DNA from: Streptomyces sp. NBC_00442
Lineage (GTDB): Bacteria; Actinomycetota; Actinomycetes; Streptomycetales; Streptomycetaceae
Direction of reading: 5' to 3'
DNA: 64,000 nucleotides
NCBI RefSeq assembly: GCF_036014195.1
Contig: NZ_CP107918.1
Location: 6,014,001 to 6,078,000 of the forward strand
In this document: positions 54,118 through 62,672 of the stretch, piece by piece
How the letters are laid out: each line of letters begins with the position of its first letter
How positions within the stretch are numbered: the stretch's first letter is position 1
Program-made: the position numbers and the translations under genes
Notes under the pieces: model-generated
What the model was told of the DNA's origin: nothing
Seen by the model: only the letters and a program-made list of their open reading frames with translations
Database searches by the model: none

Positions 54118-54999
54118 TCACCCCAGGAGGGTGGACAGGGCGGCCCGGAGGCGCGCCGTGTCCTCCTCGCCGGCCCCCTGCAAGGGCCCCCGCACCGGAA
54201 GGCCCAGAACCGCCTTCGCCGTGACGGCCCCCGGCAGCCCCGATGCCATCATCAACTCGGTCAGAGGCAGCGCGAGTTGATTGAGGCGAGCAGCCTCACG
54301 CACCGCCCCCGCGTCGAACGCGTCCAGCACCGCCCGCACGGCCCGCGGCGCCACGTTCGCCACCGTGCTCACACAGCCCGCCCCGCCCACCGCGTACAGC
54401 GGCAGGTTCAGCTCCTCGCAGCCGGAGTAGTACGCCAGCGACGTGCGGCCCATGACCTTGGTCGAGCCGAGCAGGTCGTACGCGCAGTCCTTCACCGCCA
54501 CGATCCGCTCGTGCTCCGCGAGCCGCATCATCGTGTCGGTCTCGATCCGTGTGCCCGTGCGGCCGGGGATGTCGTACAGCATCACCGGCAGCCCGGTCGC
54601 GTCGGCCACCGTACGGAAGTGGGCCTCGACGGCGGCCTGCGGGGGCCGGCTGTAGTAGGGGGTCACCACCAACAGGCCGTCCGCGCCCGCCCGTTCGGCC
54701 GCGTGGCCCAGCGCGACGGTGTGGGCGGTCGACGCGCTGCCCACCCCCGCCACGACCGACGCTCGGCCGCCCACCTCCGCGGCCACCGCCCGTACCAGCG
54801 CGGTCTTCTCCTCGTCGGTGGTCGTCGGCGACTCCCCGGTCGTGCCGTTCAGGACCAGCCCGTCGCAGCCGTGGTCGACCAGGCGCGCGGCCAGGTCCCG
54901 CGCGGCCGCCAGGTCGAGTTCGCGGGACGCGGTGAACGGCGTGACCATGGCGCACAGCGCCCGGCCGAACGGGCGGGGAATCGGGCTCGATGTCGTCAT
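54118..54999 (-). CDS. dapA: 4-hydroxy-tetrahydrodipicolinate synthase
   Basis: 293-aa Class I aldolase-type DapA/NAL family TIM barrel. It has LVLNGTTGESPTTTDEEKTA (GTTGE signature, residues about 49-68), a Tyr in YYSRPPQAAVEAHF and MLYDIPGRTGTRIETDTMMR, and the Schiff-base Lys in IVAVKDCAYDLLGS. As the catalytic Tyr is part of YDIPGRTG, synthase activity fits; other NAL-family lyases are possible because many Streptomyces have two dapA-like genes. ATG 54999. Confidence 0.9.
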   Translation of the reverse strand: MTTSSPIPRPFGRALCAMVTPFTASRELDLAAARDLAARLVDHGCDGLVLNGTTGESPTTTDEEKTALVRAVAAEVGGRASVVAGVGSASTAHTVALGHAAERAGADGLLVVTPYYSRPPQAAVEAHFRTVADATGLPVMLYDIPGRTGTRIETDTMMRLAEHERIVAVKDCAYDLLGSTKVMGRTSLAYYSGCEELNLPLYAVGGAGCVSTVANVAPRAVRAVLDAFDAGAVREAARLNQLALPLTELMMASGLPGAVTAKAVLGLPVRGPLQGAGEEDTARLRAALSTLLG

Positions 55000-55088
55000 A
55001 CGGCAGTTTCGCCCCGGCGTAGAGTTAACGTCTACTTAGACTTTATTCCGGGATGATGCAGGGATGCTGAAGAGAGGTGGGGCCGGGT

Positions 55089-55505
55089 TCACTGGCTGGT
55101 CGTGTGCTCCGGGCGCAGGACCAGGACGACACGGCGATCGGCGTCGTCCAGCGGGCCCTCGTACTCCAGGCCGTAGCGCTGGGCCAGGACGTCGAAGAAC
55201 GCCCCGGTCGGGTCGGGCTCGATGCGCTCGACCGTGCCACGGACCTCCAGGTAGCGGTAGGGGCGCTCCGGGTCGTTGACCGAGACGGACACCTCGGGGT
55301 GGGCCACGACGTTCTTGTACTTGCGGCGCGTGGTGGTCGTGGTGAAGCGCAGGAACTCGCCGTCCCAGATCTGCCAGACGGGGTTGACGTGCGGGGCGCC
55401 GTCCGGGCCGATGGTGGCGAGGTGCACGAAGAGGGGGCGGGTCAGCAGGTCCTCGTGGGCGGCGGGGATCACGGATGCGGCGTCGTTCGGGCTCTTGATC
55501 GTCAT
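55089..55505 (-). CDS. PPOX-class F420-dependent/pyridoxamine 5'-phosphate oxidase family protein
   Basis: 138 aa from ATG 55505 (MTIKSPNDAAS). It has the split-barrel flavin fold with RPLFVHLATIGPDGAPHVNP, VWQIWDGEFLRFTTTTTRRK and RPYRYLEVRGTVERI. This group often binds F420 or FMN and reduces small molecules. An ATG at 55526 would add 7 residues. Substrate unknown. The nuclease gene upstream ends at a strong terminator, so this is monocistronic. Confidence 0.88.
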   Translation of the reverse strand: MTIKSPNDAASVIPAAHEDLLTRPLFVHLATIGPDGAPHVNPVWQIWDGEFLRFTTTTTRRKYKNVVAHPEVSVSVNDPERPYRYLEVRGTVERIEPDPTGAFFDVLAQRYGLEYEGPLDDADRRVVLVLRPEHTTSQ

Positions 55506-55558
55506 GGACCCGGACGCTAGCAACACCGGATCGGACAGCGGGAGTTGCCCCCATCCCG

Positions 55559-55605
55559 GCTCGGGCGGGCGGTCGTCGTGAGACGTGACGACCGCCCGCC
55601 CGAGC
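55559..55605 (-). terminator. 19-bp perfect terminator hairpin
   Basis: GCTCGGGCGGGCGGTCGTC (55559-55577) pairs fully with GACGACCGCCCGCCCGAGC (55587-55605) around a 9-nt loop. It lies 8 bases past the nuclease stop. Confidence 0.85.
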
Positions 55606-55613
55606 GCGTACCG

Positions 55614-57449
55614 CTACGGGTGGAAGCGGATGATCTGCGGGTCGTGGTCGCTGGTCTGGTTCGCGAACTCGGCGTTGATGTGCACGCTGTCGTAGTCGAA
55701 GCCACGGATCGCGGGGCTGGTCAGGACCTGGTCGAGGACCTGGGTGTTGCCCTGGTAGACGTAGGAGTAGCGCTCCTTCCCGGGCAGCGTGCGGTAGGCC
55801 GAGCGCAGCGCGCCGCCCTCCTCCAGGGCCTTGGTCGTGCCCGAGAAGTCGAAGTCGTTGATGTCGCCGACGGCCAGGACGTCCGCGTGCTTGTCGACCG
55901 CGAGCAGCTGCTTCACGAAGGCGTTGACGGCCTGCGCCTGCTGGAGCCGCTTGGCCTCCGAGGAGCGCGGCACCGGCTGGTGCTGCGAGACCAGGCCCTC
56001 GTCGCCGCCCTTCGACGCGAAGTGGTTGGCGATCACGAAGACCGTCTTCCCCTTGAACACGAACTCGCCGGCCAGCGGCTTGCGGCTGTCCCCCCACGCC
56101 GCGTTGGCCGGGTCGATCCGGCCGGGGGAGAGGGTCAGGGCCGGGTGGCCCTTGGTCCCGGTGACGCCGACGGCGGTCTTGTAGTCGCCGCCGGGACGGT
56201 CGGTGAAGGAGACCCGCGCCGGGTTGAACAGGAAGCCCTGGCGGATGTTGCCGCCGGGCTCGCCGCCGTCCTTGTTGCTCTCCGGGTCGATCGAACGCCA
56301 CTCGTAGGCCGGGCCGCCCGCCGCGACGATCGCGTCCGTGAACTTCTTCACGGTCGCCGACGCGTCCACCGTGCCGTCGTTCTTCGCACCGTTGTTGTCC
56401 TGGATCTCCTCCAGGGCCACGATGTCCGGCGAGGCGAGGTTGGTCACCACACCCTGCGCCAGCGCGTCGAACTTCGACTGCGGGTCGGTCGGGTCCAAGT
56501 TCTCCACGTTGTACGTGGCCACCGCCAGCTCGCCGGTGCGCTGCTTGCGGGTGACCTCGCGCTTGAGACCGTTGTCCTTGACCGTGCCGAGCGTGCGCGC
56601 GGTGATGGTGTAGCCGCCGAACTGGTTGAAGTCCAGGGGGCCTTCGGTGGTCCCGGTCAGGGTGTCGCCCACGTTCGCGGTGGGGAAGGCCTGCTGCGCC
56701 GTCGGGATCAGGCTCTGGATCTGGAGGCGCCCGGTGTTCTGGTCGTTGTACGAGGAGTACAGCGAGCCGCCGCGCGCCGTCCGGTTCTCCTGCGGCTTCA
56801 CCGTGACCCACAGCTCGGAGTACGGGTCGGTGGCGCCGACCACCCGCGAGGTGCCGATGCGGACGTTCATGCCCTCAAGGGACTCGTAGTAGTCCGTGGC
56901 GTACTTCTTCGGCCGCAGGGCCAGACCGTTGACGCTGTTGCCGGCCGCCGGGTCGCCGTTCGGCGTGTAGCGGTCGGGCACCGAGCGGGAGGTGATGACG
57001 ACCGGGGCGGGCACCGCGTTGCCCGAGGAGAGGACCGTCACGGTCGGCTTGGACAGCTCGGTGACCGACTGGTTGCCCGAGGCCGGACCGCCGGGGACGT
57101 ACTCGGTGACGGTGGCGGAGACCTCCACCGCGTCGCCCACGGCGACCGTCGGGTTGGAGCTCGTGAAGACGAAGACGCCCTCGCTGGTGGCCGGGTCCTT
57201 GTCGGGGGCGGTGTCCTGGAACCAGAAGCCCTTGGAGGAACCATAGGCGCGCACCCCGGTGACGACACCGGTCACGCCGGTGACCTGCTGGCCCGCCAGC
57301 GGGGATATCCGGGTGGTGCCCTGGATGTCGTGGATCTTCGCCTGCACGGGCGCTGCGGGGGCCGCCTGGGAGGAGGCGGCGCAGACCAGGCCGGCGGCGA
57401 GCGCGGCGGCGACCACGGCGGACACGGCGGCGGTTCTGGGAACGGGCAT
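55614..57449 (-). CDS. Secreted endonuclease/exonuclease/phosphatase-family nuclease
   Basis: 611-aa exported DNase-like protein (ExeM/NucH/YhcR type). Signal peptide 1-29 (MPVPRTAAVSAVVAAALAAG .. SQAAP). An OB-fold-like domain occupies about residues 30-150 (VTGVVTGVRAYGSSKGFWFQ, D.TAPDKDPATSEGVFVF), then an EEP catalytic domain from about residue 310: VATYNVENLDP, VALEEIQDNNG (catalytic Glu), RQGFLFNP, VIANHFASKG, VLAVGDINDF (Asp/Asn) and the terminal TSDHDPQIIRF with the essential His/Asp. Predicted to degrade extracellular DNA or nucleotides, probably Mg2+-dependent. Length typical. Ends at a 19-bp terminator. Confidence 0.92.
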   Translation of the reverse strand: MPVPRTAAVSAVVAAALAAGLVCAASSQAAPAAPVQAKIHDIQGTTRISPLAGQQVTGVTGVVTGVRAYGSSKGFWFQDTAPDKDPATSEGVFVFTSSNPTVAVGDAVEVSATVTEYVPGGPASGNQSVTELSKPTVTVLSSGNAVPAPVVITSRSVPDRYTPNGDPAAGNSVNGLALRPKKYATDYYESLEGMNVRIGTSRVVGATDPYSELWVTVKPQENRTARGGSLYSSYNDQNTGRLQIQSLIPTAQQAFPTANVGDTLTGTTEGPLDFNQFGGYTITARTLGTVKDNGLKREVTRKQRTGELAVATYNVENLDPTDPQSKFDALAQGVVTNLASPDIVALEEIQDNNGAKNDGTVDASATVKKFTDAIVAAGGPAYEWRSIDPESNKDGGEPGGNIRQGFLFNPARVSFTDRPGGDYKTAVGVTGTKGHPALTLSPGRIDPANAAWGDSRKPLAGEFVFKGKTVFVIANHFASKGGDEGLVSQHQPVPRSSEAKRLQQAQAVNAFVKQLLAVDKHADVLAVGDINDFDFSGTTKALEEGGALRSAYRTLPGKERYSYVYQGNTQVLDQVLTSPAIRGFDYDSVHINAEFANQTSDHDPQIIRFHP

Positions 57450-57767
57450 TCACGTACTCCGAGGGTGATGGGGGCGATGAGGGAAAAACGGTGCGTGCGG
57501 CGGTACGGTTCTACGCGCGTCAATCTCTTGGCTGGGGTGGGGAGTTGTCAAGGGTTTGCGAGTGGTCGATTACCGACGAGTAGATGAACGTTCGGGGGAG
57601 CGGCGCGGGAACGGGCGCGGCCGGGCGCCCCGGGTGGTGCGGGCGCCGGGTGTGTACGGCCGGCGCAACGAAACCCGGTGAAATACGTCTACGCTGGGTG
57701 CCGCTCGCCCCTCGCTGATCCAGCGCGACCAGAGCCCCCAGACCGTACGGCCGAGGAGTACCCCCAG

Positions 57768-59216
57768 ATGTCCGGAGACCGCCCCACCCTGCCGCCGGTA
57801 CGGCTGAACTCCGAGGCGGAGCTGGCGCGGGACGCGCTGTCCGCCCCGCTGCTCGCCCGTGCGGCGCGGCTCGCCCGCTGGGCCGGACCCGAAACCCGGG
57901 TCGGGGCCGGCGGCGAACTCGTCGAGGAGCAGCTGCCCGCGGCCGCCGCCGAACTCGGCCTGGGCGACGACCAGGACGGCCCGGCCTACGCGAGCGAGGC
58001 CTGGCGGGTCGCGGTCGACACTGGGCTCGTCGACATCGAGGACGCCGAGGGCCCCGAGGACGAGGACGCCGAGGGCACTGCCTCCACGGGCGACAACCTG
58101 GCCGTTCTCACCTCCGGCTCGCCCCAGGACGTCCTCGCGATCTGGGCCGACGCCTTCGACGTGGTCTTCGCCGACGCCACCGCCCCGATGATCGACGACT
58201 TCGCGGACCTGGTCGGCGAGGACGGCGAGATCGACTTCGAGCGCCTCGAATGGGACCCGGAGGAGGAGGCCGAGTTCCTGGAGGGCGTGCTCGGCAACCT
58301 GTACCTGCTGACGGTCAGCGAGGGCGGCACTCCCGAAGGCCCCGTGCCGCTGCCCGCGCTCGCCGCCTCGATGATCGTCCCCGACGACATGGGGGAGCCC
58401 ACCGACGACATCCTGGAGCAGGTCTCCGACGCGATGATGCGCCTCGACGACCAGTTCCGGCTCCTGGAGCCGATCGGACTGGTCGAGTACGAGCCCGTCG
58501 ACGAGGCCCTGATGGCCGAGGTGGGCGACGAGCCCGCCCCGCCGGTGGACGACGAGGACGTCTCCCGCTACGGAATGGTCCGGCTGACCCCGCTCGGTCT
58601 GTACGGCGTGCGCGCCCGGATGCTGGAGGCGGGCGTGGACGCCCCCGCCGTCGGCGACCTGGCGGACAAGGGCGCGGACGCGCTGCTCGACGGCATCGCC
58701 TACTTCCCCGAACTGTCGGCCCGCGCCGAGACCGAGCAGTGGCTGTCCCGGCGTGAACCGGCGCAGGCGGCACGAGAGTTGCTCGCCGCGGCCCGGGGCG
58801 GCGATGCGGGCGGCCCGCTGCGCAGGCTCCACTGCCAGCAGGCGCTCGCCCTGACGGGGGCCGCCGCGGAGCCCGCCGTGCGCGAGGTGCTGCCCGGCCC
58901 CGAACTGGGCGGCCTCGCCCGGGTCTGGCTCGCCGAGCGCGGCGCCCCCGATGTGCCGCCGCCCTCCGAGACGATGATCTTCTGGCTGGCCATCGACACC
59001 ATCGCCGCCCAACTGGCCGTCGAGGGCGACCTGGAGGAGCTCCAGGAACTCGTCGAGGGTCTCGTCGGCCAGCACAGCGGGTTCTTCGACGCGGCCTGGC
59101 GGGTGGAGCACCCGGCGACCGCCGACGTCCTGGAGGCGATGGGACGCCTCCACCCCGACAAGTCCACCGCCAAGGAAGCGCGCAAGGCTGCCTTCAAGGC
59201 CCGCTCCCGCGCCTGA
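57768..59216 (+). CDS. Conserved Streptomyces protein of unknown function
   Basis: 482 aa from ATG 57768, preceded by GAGGAG. Acidic, cytoplasmic. A short charged N-terminus (ETRVGAGGELVEEQLPAAAA) and several acidic blocks (EDAEGPEDEDAEG, VPDDMGEPTDDILEQV), then helical segments such as LEELQELVEGLVGQHSGFFD; a Lys/Arg-rich end (EARKAAFKARSRA). No catalytic motif is recognised. The frame upstream to 57678 is not conserved in character. A tandem-repeat block and the Y-RNA-like locus follow. Confidence 0.8.
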   Translation: MSGDRPTLPPVRLNSEAELARDALSAPLLARAARLARWAGPETRVGAGGELVEEQLPAAAAELGLGDDQDGPAYASEAWRVAVDTGLVDIEDAEGPEDEDAEGTASTGDNLAVLTSGSPQDVLAIWADAFDVVFADATAPMIDDFADLVGEDGEIDFERLEWDPEEEAEFLEGVLGNLYLLTVSEGGTPEGPVPLPALAASMIVPDDMGEPTDDILEQVSDAMMRLDDQFRLLEPIGLVEYEPVDEALMAEVGDEPAPPVDDEDVSRYGMVRLTPLGLYGVRARMLEAGVDAPAVGDLADKGADALLDGIAYFPELSARAETEQWLSRREPAQAARELLAAARGGDAGGPLRRLHCQQALALTGAAAEPAVREVLPGPELGGLARVWLAERGAPDVPPPSETMIFWLAIDTIAAQLAVEGDLEELQELVEGLVGQHSGFFDAAWRVEHPATADVLEAMGRLHPDKSTAKEARKAAFKARSRA

Positions 59217-59223
59217 CCGCGCC

Positions 59224-59291
59224 GAACCGCGGCCGCACCCGAACCGCGGCCGCACCCGAACCGCGGCCGCACCCGAACCGCGCCCGCACCC
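59224..59291. repeat. Four 17-bp tandem units
   Basis: GAACCGCGGCCGCACCC x3 plus GAACCGCGCCCGCACCC, 8 bases after the preceding stop codon. Confidence 0.85.
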
Positions 59292-59355
59292 GTGCTACGA
59301 CCTCGCACCGCCGCGAACCGCCCGGTGGCCACACGGCCGCCGGGCGGTGGCGTAT

Positions 59356-59400
59356 CTGGCGCACCGTTACCTGGCGCATCGTCACTTGACGCACCGTCAA
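59356..59400. repeat. Three 15-bp tandem units
   Basis: CTGGCGCACCGTTAC / CTGGCGCATCGTCAC / TTGACGCACCGTCAA, just upstream of the Y-RNA-like promoter. Confidence 0.75.
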
Positions 59401-59424
59401 TTTACCGGCGCCCACGGAAAACAC

Positions 59425-59455
59425 TTGGCGCGCCCCCGCGCCCCGCGCCTATGGT
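59425..59455 (+). promoter_or_regulatory. Promoter of the Y-RNA-like gene
   Basis: TTGGCG (59425-59430), 19 bases, TATGGT (59450-59455). A transcript from it would start around 59461-59463, the base where the terminal stem GTCCAG begins. Confidence 0.6.
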
Positions 59456-59462
59456 CGTTCTT

Positions 59463-59600
59463 GTCCAGGTGCGCAGGCAGGACCTACTTCCACTGCTAAT
59501 GGGGAGGTCGCGGGTTCGAATCCCGCCGCCGGCATCACGTGCCGGTGTAGCTCAGGGGACAGAGCACCAACTGTCGGTTCCGCCGCCCTGATCTCTGGAC
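59463..59600 (+). ncRNA. YrlA-class Y RNA-like RNA with permuted tRNA fold
   Basis: Predicted RNA of about 138 nt. The ends pair (GTCCAG 59463-59468 with CTGGAC 59595-59600). An inner helix is GGCAGGACC (59476-59484) with GGTTCCGCC (59576-59584). Between them lies a tRNA-like domain in permuted order: variable-type GGAGGTC, T-arm GCGGG-TTCGAAT-CCCGC (59510-59526), acceptor 3' strand CGCCGGC (59527-59533), loop ATCACGT, acceptor 5' strand GCCGGTG (59541-59547, 7 pairs), then TA and D-arm GCTC-AGGGGACA-GAGC. No anticodon stem joins correctly, so it is not a working tRNA. It lies 103 bp upstream of a TROVE gene. Bacterial Y RNAs (YrlA) of this type mimic tRNA and bind Ro60. Confidence 0.72.
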
Positions 59601-59702
59601 ACCCACACTTCATTCGTTCGTGCACCTCCCGGTGCGCAGGCCACGGCTCCTTCTTCAGCGAAAACCGCCGTTGCCGACTCTGATCTCGGGAGGCCATTCA
59701 CC

Positions 59703-61286
59703 ATGGCTCGGTTCAACACGCGCGCCGTCAAGGCGCCCGCCTCGTCGCCGGTGGCGACCACCGGCGCCGTCGCCCGCACCCACGAGGGCGGCCCCGGCCA
59801 CCTGCGCGACGCCAAGTCGGAGCTCTTCCTGCTCGCCGTCGCCAACTTCGTCGCCCAGCGGACGTTCTACGAGAGCGGTGCCGACCGCGACGACCGGTTC
59901 GCCGCGCTCGTGCGCCGGCTCGCCGTCGAGGACGCCGAGTGGACCGCGGGCCTGCTCGGCTGGCTGCGCGGCGAGGGCGGCATGCGTACCGCCTCGATCG
60001 TCGGCGCCGCCGAGTACGTCAAGGCGCGCCTCGACGCGGGTGTCCAGACCGGCCCCGCCAACCGGCAGGTCGTCGCGTCGGTGCTGCAGCGCCCCGACGA
60101 ACCCGGCGAGCTGCTCGGATACTGGACCTCGACGTACGGCCGCACCGTTCCCAAGCCCGTGAAGCGCGGGATCGCCGACGCCGTGCGCCGCCTCTACAGC
60201 GGCAAGGCGCTCCTCAAGTACGACACCGCGTCGAAGGGGTACCGGTTCGGCGACATCCTCAACCTGGTGCACGCGGCGCCCGATCCGGACAAGCCGTGGC
60301 AGGGCGAGCTGTTCCGGTACGCGCTCGACCGCCGGCACAACCCCGGCACGGCGCGGCCGCCCGCCGGCGACCGGGTCCTGAACGCGCACCGGGCGCTGAT
60401 GGCGGTGCCGGTCGAGGAGCGCCGCGCGGTCGTGCTCGCCCCCGACGCCGCCGAGCGGCTCTCCGAGGCGGGCCTGACGTGGGAGGCGCTCGCGGGCTGG
60501 CTCCAGGGGCCGATGGACAAGGCGGCCTGGGAGGCGGTCATCCCGTCGATGGGGCCGATGGCGCTCATACGCAACCTGCGCAACTTCGACGAGGCGGGCG
60601 TCTCGGACGAGGTGGCAGCGCGGGTGGCGGCCAAGCTCTGCGACCCCGAAGCCGTCGCGCGGTCACGGCAGTTCCCGTTCCGCTACCTCGCGGCGTACCG
60701 GCACGCGCCGTCGCTGCGCTGGGCGTACCCGCTGGAGCGGGCGCTCGGCCACTGTCTCGCCAACGTGCCCGCGCTCGGCGGCCGCACCCTGATCCTGGTC
60801 GACCGCTCGGGCTCGATGTGGTCGCCGCTCTCGGAGCGCTCCCAGCTCAACCGTGCCGACGCCGCCGCGGTCTTCGGCACGGCCCTCGCGCTGCGCGCCG
60901 ACTCGGCGGACCTCGTGCAGTTCGGCTCCGACAGCGCTCCGGTGTCGTACCGGGCGGGCGAGTCCGTCCTGAAGATCCTCGGCCGGTTCGGCGACCTGGG
61001 CGGCACCAACACGACGGAGGCGGTCCGCAAGCACTACCGGGGCCACGACCGGGTGCTGATCGTGACGGACGAGCAGATCGCGTACCACCGCCACGGCACC
61101 CCGGCGGCGCAGGTCCCCGCGCAGGTGCCCGTCTACACCTGGAACCTCGCGGGGTACCGGGCGGGGCACGGTCCCTCGGGCACCGACAACCGTCATGTCT
61201 TCGCGGGCCTCACCGACGCCGCCTTCCGCATGGTGCCGCTGCTCGAAGCGGGACACTCGGCCACCTGGCCGTGGCCGCGCGCCTGA
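59703..61286 (+). CDS. TROVE-domain protein (Ro60/Rsr orthologue)
   Basis: 527 aa. The N-terminal TROVE ring (residues about 20-340: AVANFVAQRTFYESGADRDD, LLGWLRGEGGMRTASIVGAA, TVPKPVKRGIADAVRRLYSG, PMALIRNLRNFDEAGVSDEV) is followed by a vWA domain with MIDAS D367-RSGSMWSPL, later GGTNTTEAV and VTDEQIAYHRHG. Ro60 proteins bind Y RNAs and the 3' ends of misfolded RNA and, in bacteria (Rsr), guide nucleases such as PNPase. Start ATG 59703 follows GGGAGGCC. Its companion RNA is immediately upstream. The stop codon falls in an 8-bp microsatellite. Confidence 0.92.
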   Translation: MARFNTRAVKAPASSPVATTGAVARTHEGGPGHLRDAKSELFLLAVANFVAQRTFYESGADRDDRFAALVRRLAVEDAEWTAGLLGWLRGEGGMRTASIVGAAEYVKARLDAGVQTGPANRQVVASVLQRPDEPGELLGYWTSTYGRTVPKPVKRGIADAVRRLYSGKALLKYDTASKGYRFGDILNLVHAAPDPDKPWQGELFRYALDRRHNPGTARPPAGDRVLNAHRALMAVPVEERRAVVLAPDAAERLSEAGLTWEALAGWLQGPMDKAAWEAVIPSMGPMALIRNLRNFDEAGVSDEVAARVAAKLCDPEAVARSRQFPFRYLAAYRHAPSLRWAYPLERALGHCLANVPALGGRTLILVDRSGSMWSPLSERSQLNRADAAAVFGTALALRADSADLVQFGSDSAPVSYRAGESVLKILGRFGDLGGTNTTEAVRKHYRGHDRVLIVTDEQIAYHRHGTPAAQVPAQVPVYTWNLAGYRAGHGPSGTDNRHVFAGLTDAAFRMVPLLEAGHSATWPWPRA

Positions 61287-61348
61287 CGCCGAGACGCCGA
61301 GACGCCGAGACGCCGAGACGCCGAGACGCCGAGACGCCGAGACGCCGT
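61285..61348. repeat. 8-bp microsatellite (GACGCCGA)8
   Basis: Eight units of GACGCCGA, the last one GACGCCGT. It starts inside the TROVE stop codon and ends at the stop of the convergent ketosynthase, filling the whole intergenic space. Units could slip and extend or shorten the two 3' ends. Confidence 0.9.
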
Positions 61349-62565
61349 CAGGCGCGTGCCAGGACCAGGCTCACGTTGTGGCCGCCGAATCCGAAGGAAT
61401 TGGCGAGAGCCGCGTCCCAGGACCCCGAGCGGTTCTCCCCGGCGACCACGTCGAGGGAGACCGCCGGGTCGAGACGGTCCAGGTTGCGGGTCGCCGGCAC
61501 GGTGCCGTCCCGCAGCGCGAGCAGGGTCGCGATCGCGCCCACCGCGCCGGAGGCGCCCAGCATGTGCCCGGTCATCGACTTGGTGGCCGTGACCACGGGA
61601 TGCGTGCCGAGCGCCTTGGCCACCGCCTCGGCCTCGGCCAGGTCGCCCGAGGGCGTGGAGGTCGCGTGGGCGTGCACCACGCCGATGTCGGAAGGGGCCA
61701 ACTCGGCGTTCCGCAGGGCCGATTCGATGGCCCGGACCTGACCGTCCACGTCCGATGCGGTGATGTGGTCCGCGCTGGACGTGACGGCCGCCCCGGCCAC
61801 CGACCCGTACACCCGCGCCCGCCGGGCCCGCGCGAACCCGGCGCGCTCAAGGACGAGGAGACCCGCGCCCTCGCCCATCACGAAACCGCTGCGGTCCGCG
61901 TCGAACGGACGGGACACGGCCCTGGGGTCACCGCCCTCGGTCGACAGCGCCTTCATCTGCGCGAACGCGGCGATCGTGAACGGGTGCAGACAGGCCTCGG
62001 TGCCACCGGCCACGACCACGTCGGCCCGCCCCGCGCGGATCAGGTCGAGGCCCATCGCGATCGCCTCGGCGCCGGACGCACAGGCGCTGACCGGGGTGCG
62101 GGCCCCGCCCTGCGCGCCGAGTTCCATGGAGACCCAGGCCGCGGGCCCGTTCGGCATGAGCATCGGCACGGCGAACGGGGAGAGCCTGCGGGCTCCGCTC
62201 CGCTCGAACGTGTCGTCCTGGCCCAGCGTGGTCAGCACGCCCCCGGTGCCGGTGCCGATCACCACGGCGAGCCGCTCGGGCGCCACCTCCGGGCTGCCCG
62301 CGTCCCGCCACGCCTCCCGCGAGGCGATCATCGCGAGTTGTTCACAACGATCAAGCTTGCGGGCCTCGACGCGGGCCAGCAGGGAGACCGGGTCGACGGG
62401 CAGGGCGGCGGTCACCCGGACCGGCAGCCCGGCCGCCCACTCCTCCTCGATCGGCCCGGCCCCGGACGCTCCCGCCCGCATGCCATCCCAGGTGGCGGAG
62501 GTGTTCGCGCCGAGCGGGGTGATCGCGCCGAGGCCGGTGACGAGTACTTCTCCAAGATCGCTCAT
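61348..62565 (-). CDS. Beta-ketoacyl-ACP synthase II-like (FabF family)
   Basis: 405-aa thiolase-fold condensing enzyme. Catalytic Cys in PVSACASGAEAIAMG, the two His in VVHAHATSTPSGD (family HGTGT replaced by HATST) and KSMTGHMLGASG, GFGGHN near the end. Two-domain KAS with N-terminal VLVTGLGAITPLGANTSATW. Start ATG 62565 (MSDLGEVLVTG). The HATST variant is seen in FabF paralogues outside the main fab operon. There is no ACP or KR gene beside it, so a fatty acid or polyketide role cannot be set. Confidence 0.9.
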   Translation of the reverse strand: MSDLGEVLVTGLGAITPLGANTSATWDGMRAGASGAGPIEEEWAAGLPVRVTAALPVDPVSLLARVEARKLDRCEQLAMIASREAWRDAGSPEVAPERLAVVIGTGTGGVLTTLGQDDTFERSGARRLSPFAVPMLMPNGPAAWVSMELGAQGGARTPVSACASGAEAIAMGLDLIRAGRADVVVAGGTEACLHPFTIAAFAQMKALSTEGGDPRAVSRPFDADRSGFVMGEGAGLLVLERAGFARARRARVYGSVAGAAVTSSADHITASDVDGQVRAIESALRNAELAPSDIGVVHAHATSTPSGDLAEAEAVAKALGTHPVVTATKSMTGHMLGASGAVGAIATLLALRDGTVPATRNLDRLDPAVSLDVVAGENRSGSWDAALANSFGFGGHNVSLVLARA

Positions 62566-62672
62566 GCCTCGACCCTGCCAGCGGGAGCGGCCCGCCGGGA
62601 GGGCGCGGACACAGCGATTTGTCCGGGGACTGTTGTTGGGTTCCCACAGCGACCCCGGTGTGAGGGAGGGGG
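62566..62672. other. Spacer between the TerD and ketosynthase genes
   Basis: 107 bases between two minus-strand genes. No strong hairpin or promoter is seen. Confidence 0.35.

Noticed and set aside
59500..59580. Conventional tRNA gene
   Set aside because: T-arm and 3' acceptor come before the 5' acceptor and D-arm, the acceptor is closed by a 7-nt loop, and no anticodon arm closes properly. Treated as a Y RNA tRNA mimic instead.
61285..61348. CRISPR array
   Set aside because: 8-bp units without spacers; a microsatellite. No cas genes in the window.
61348..62565. Polyketide or fatty-acid gene cluster
   Set aside because: Isolated ketosynthase-like gene; no ACP, ketoreductase or chain-length factor beside it.
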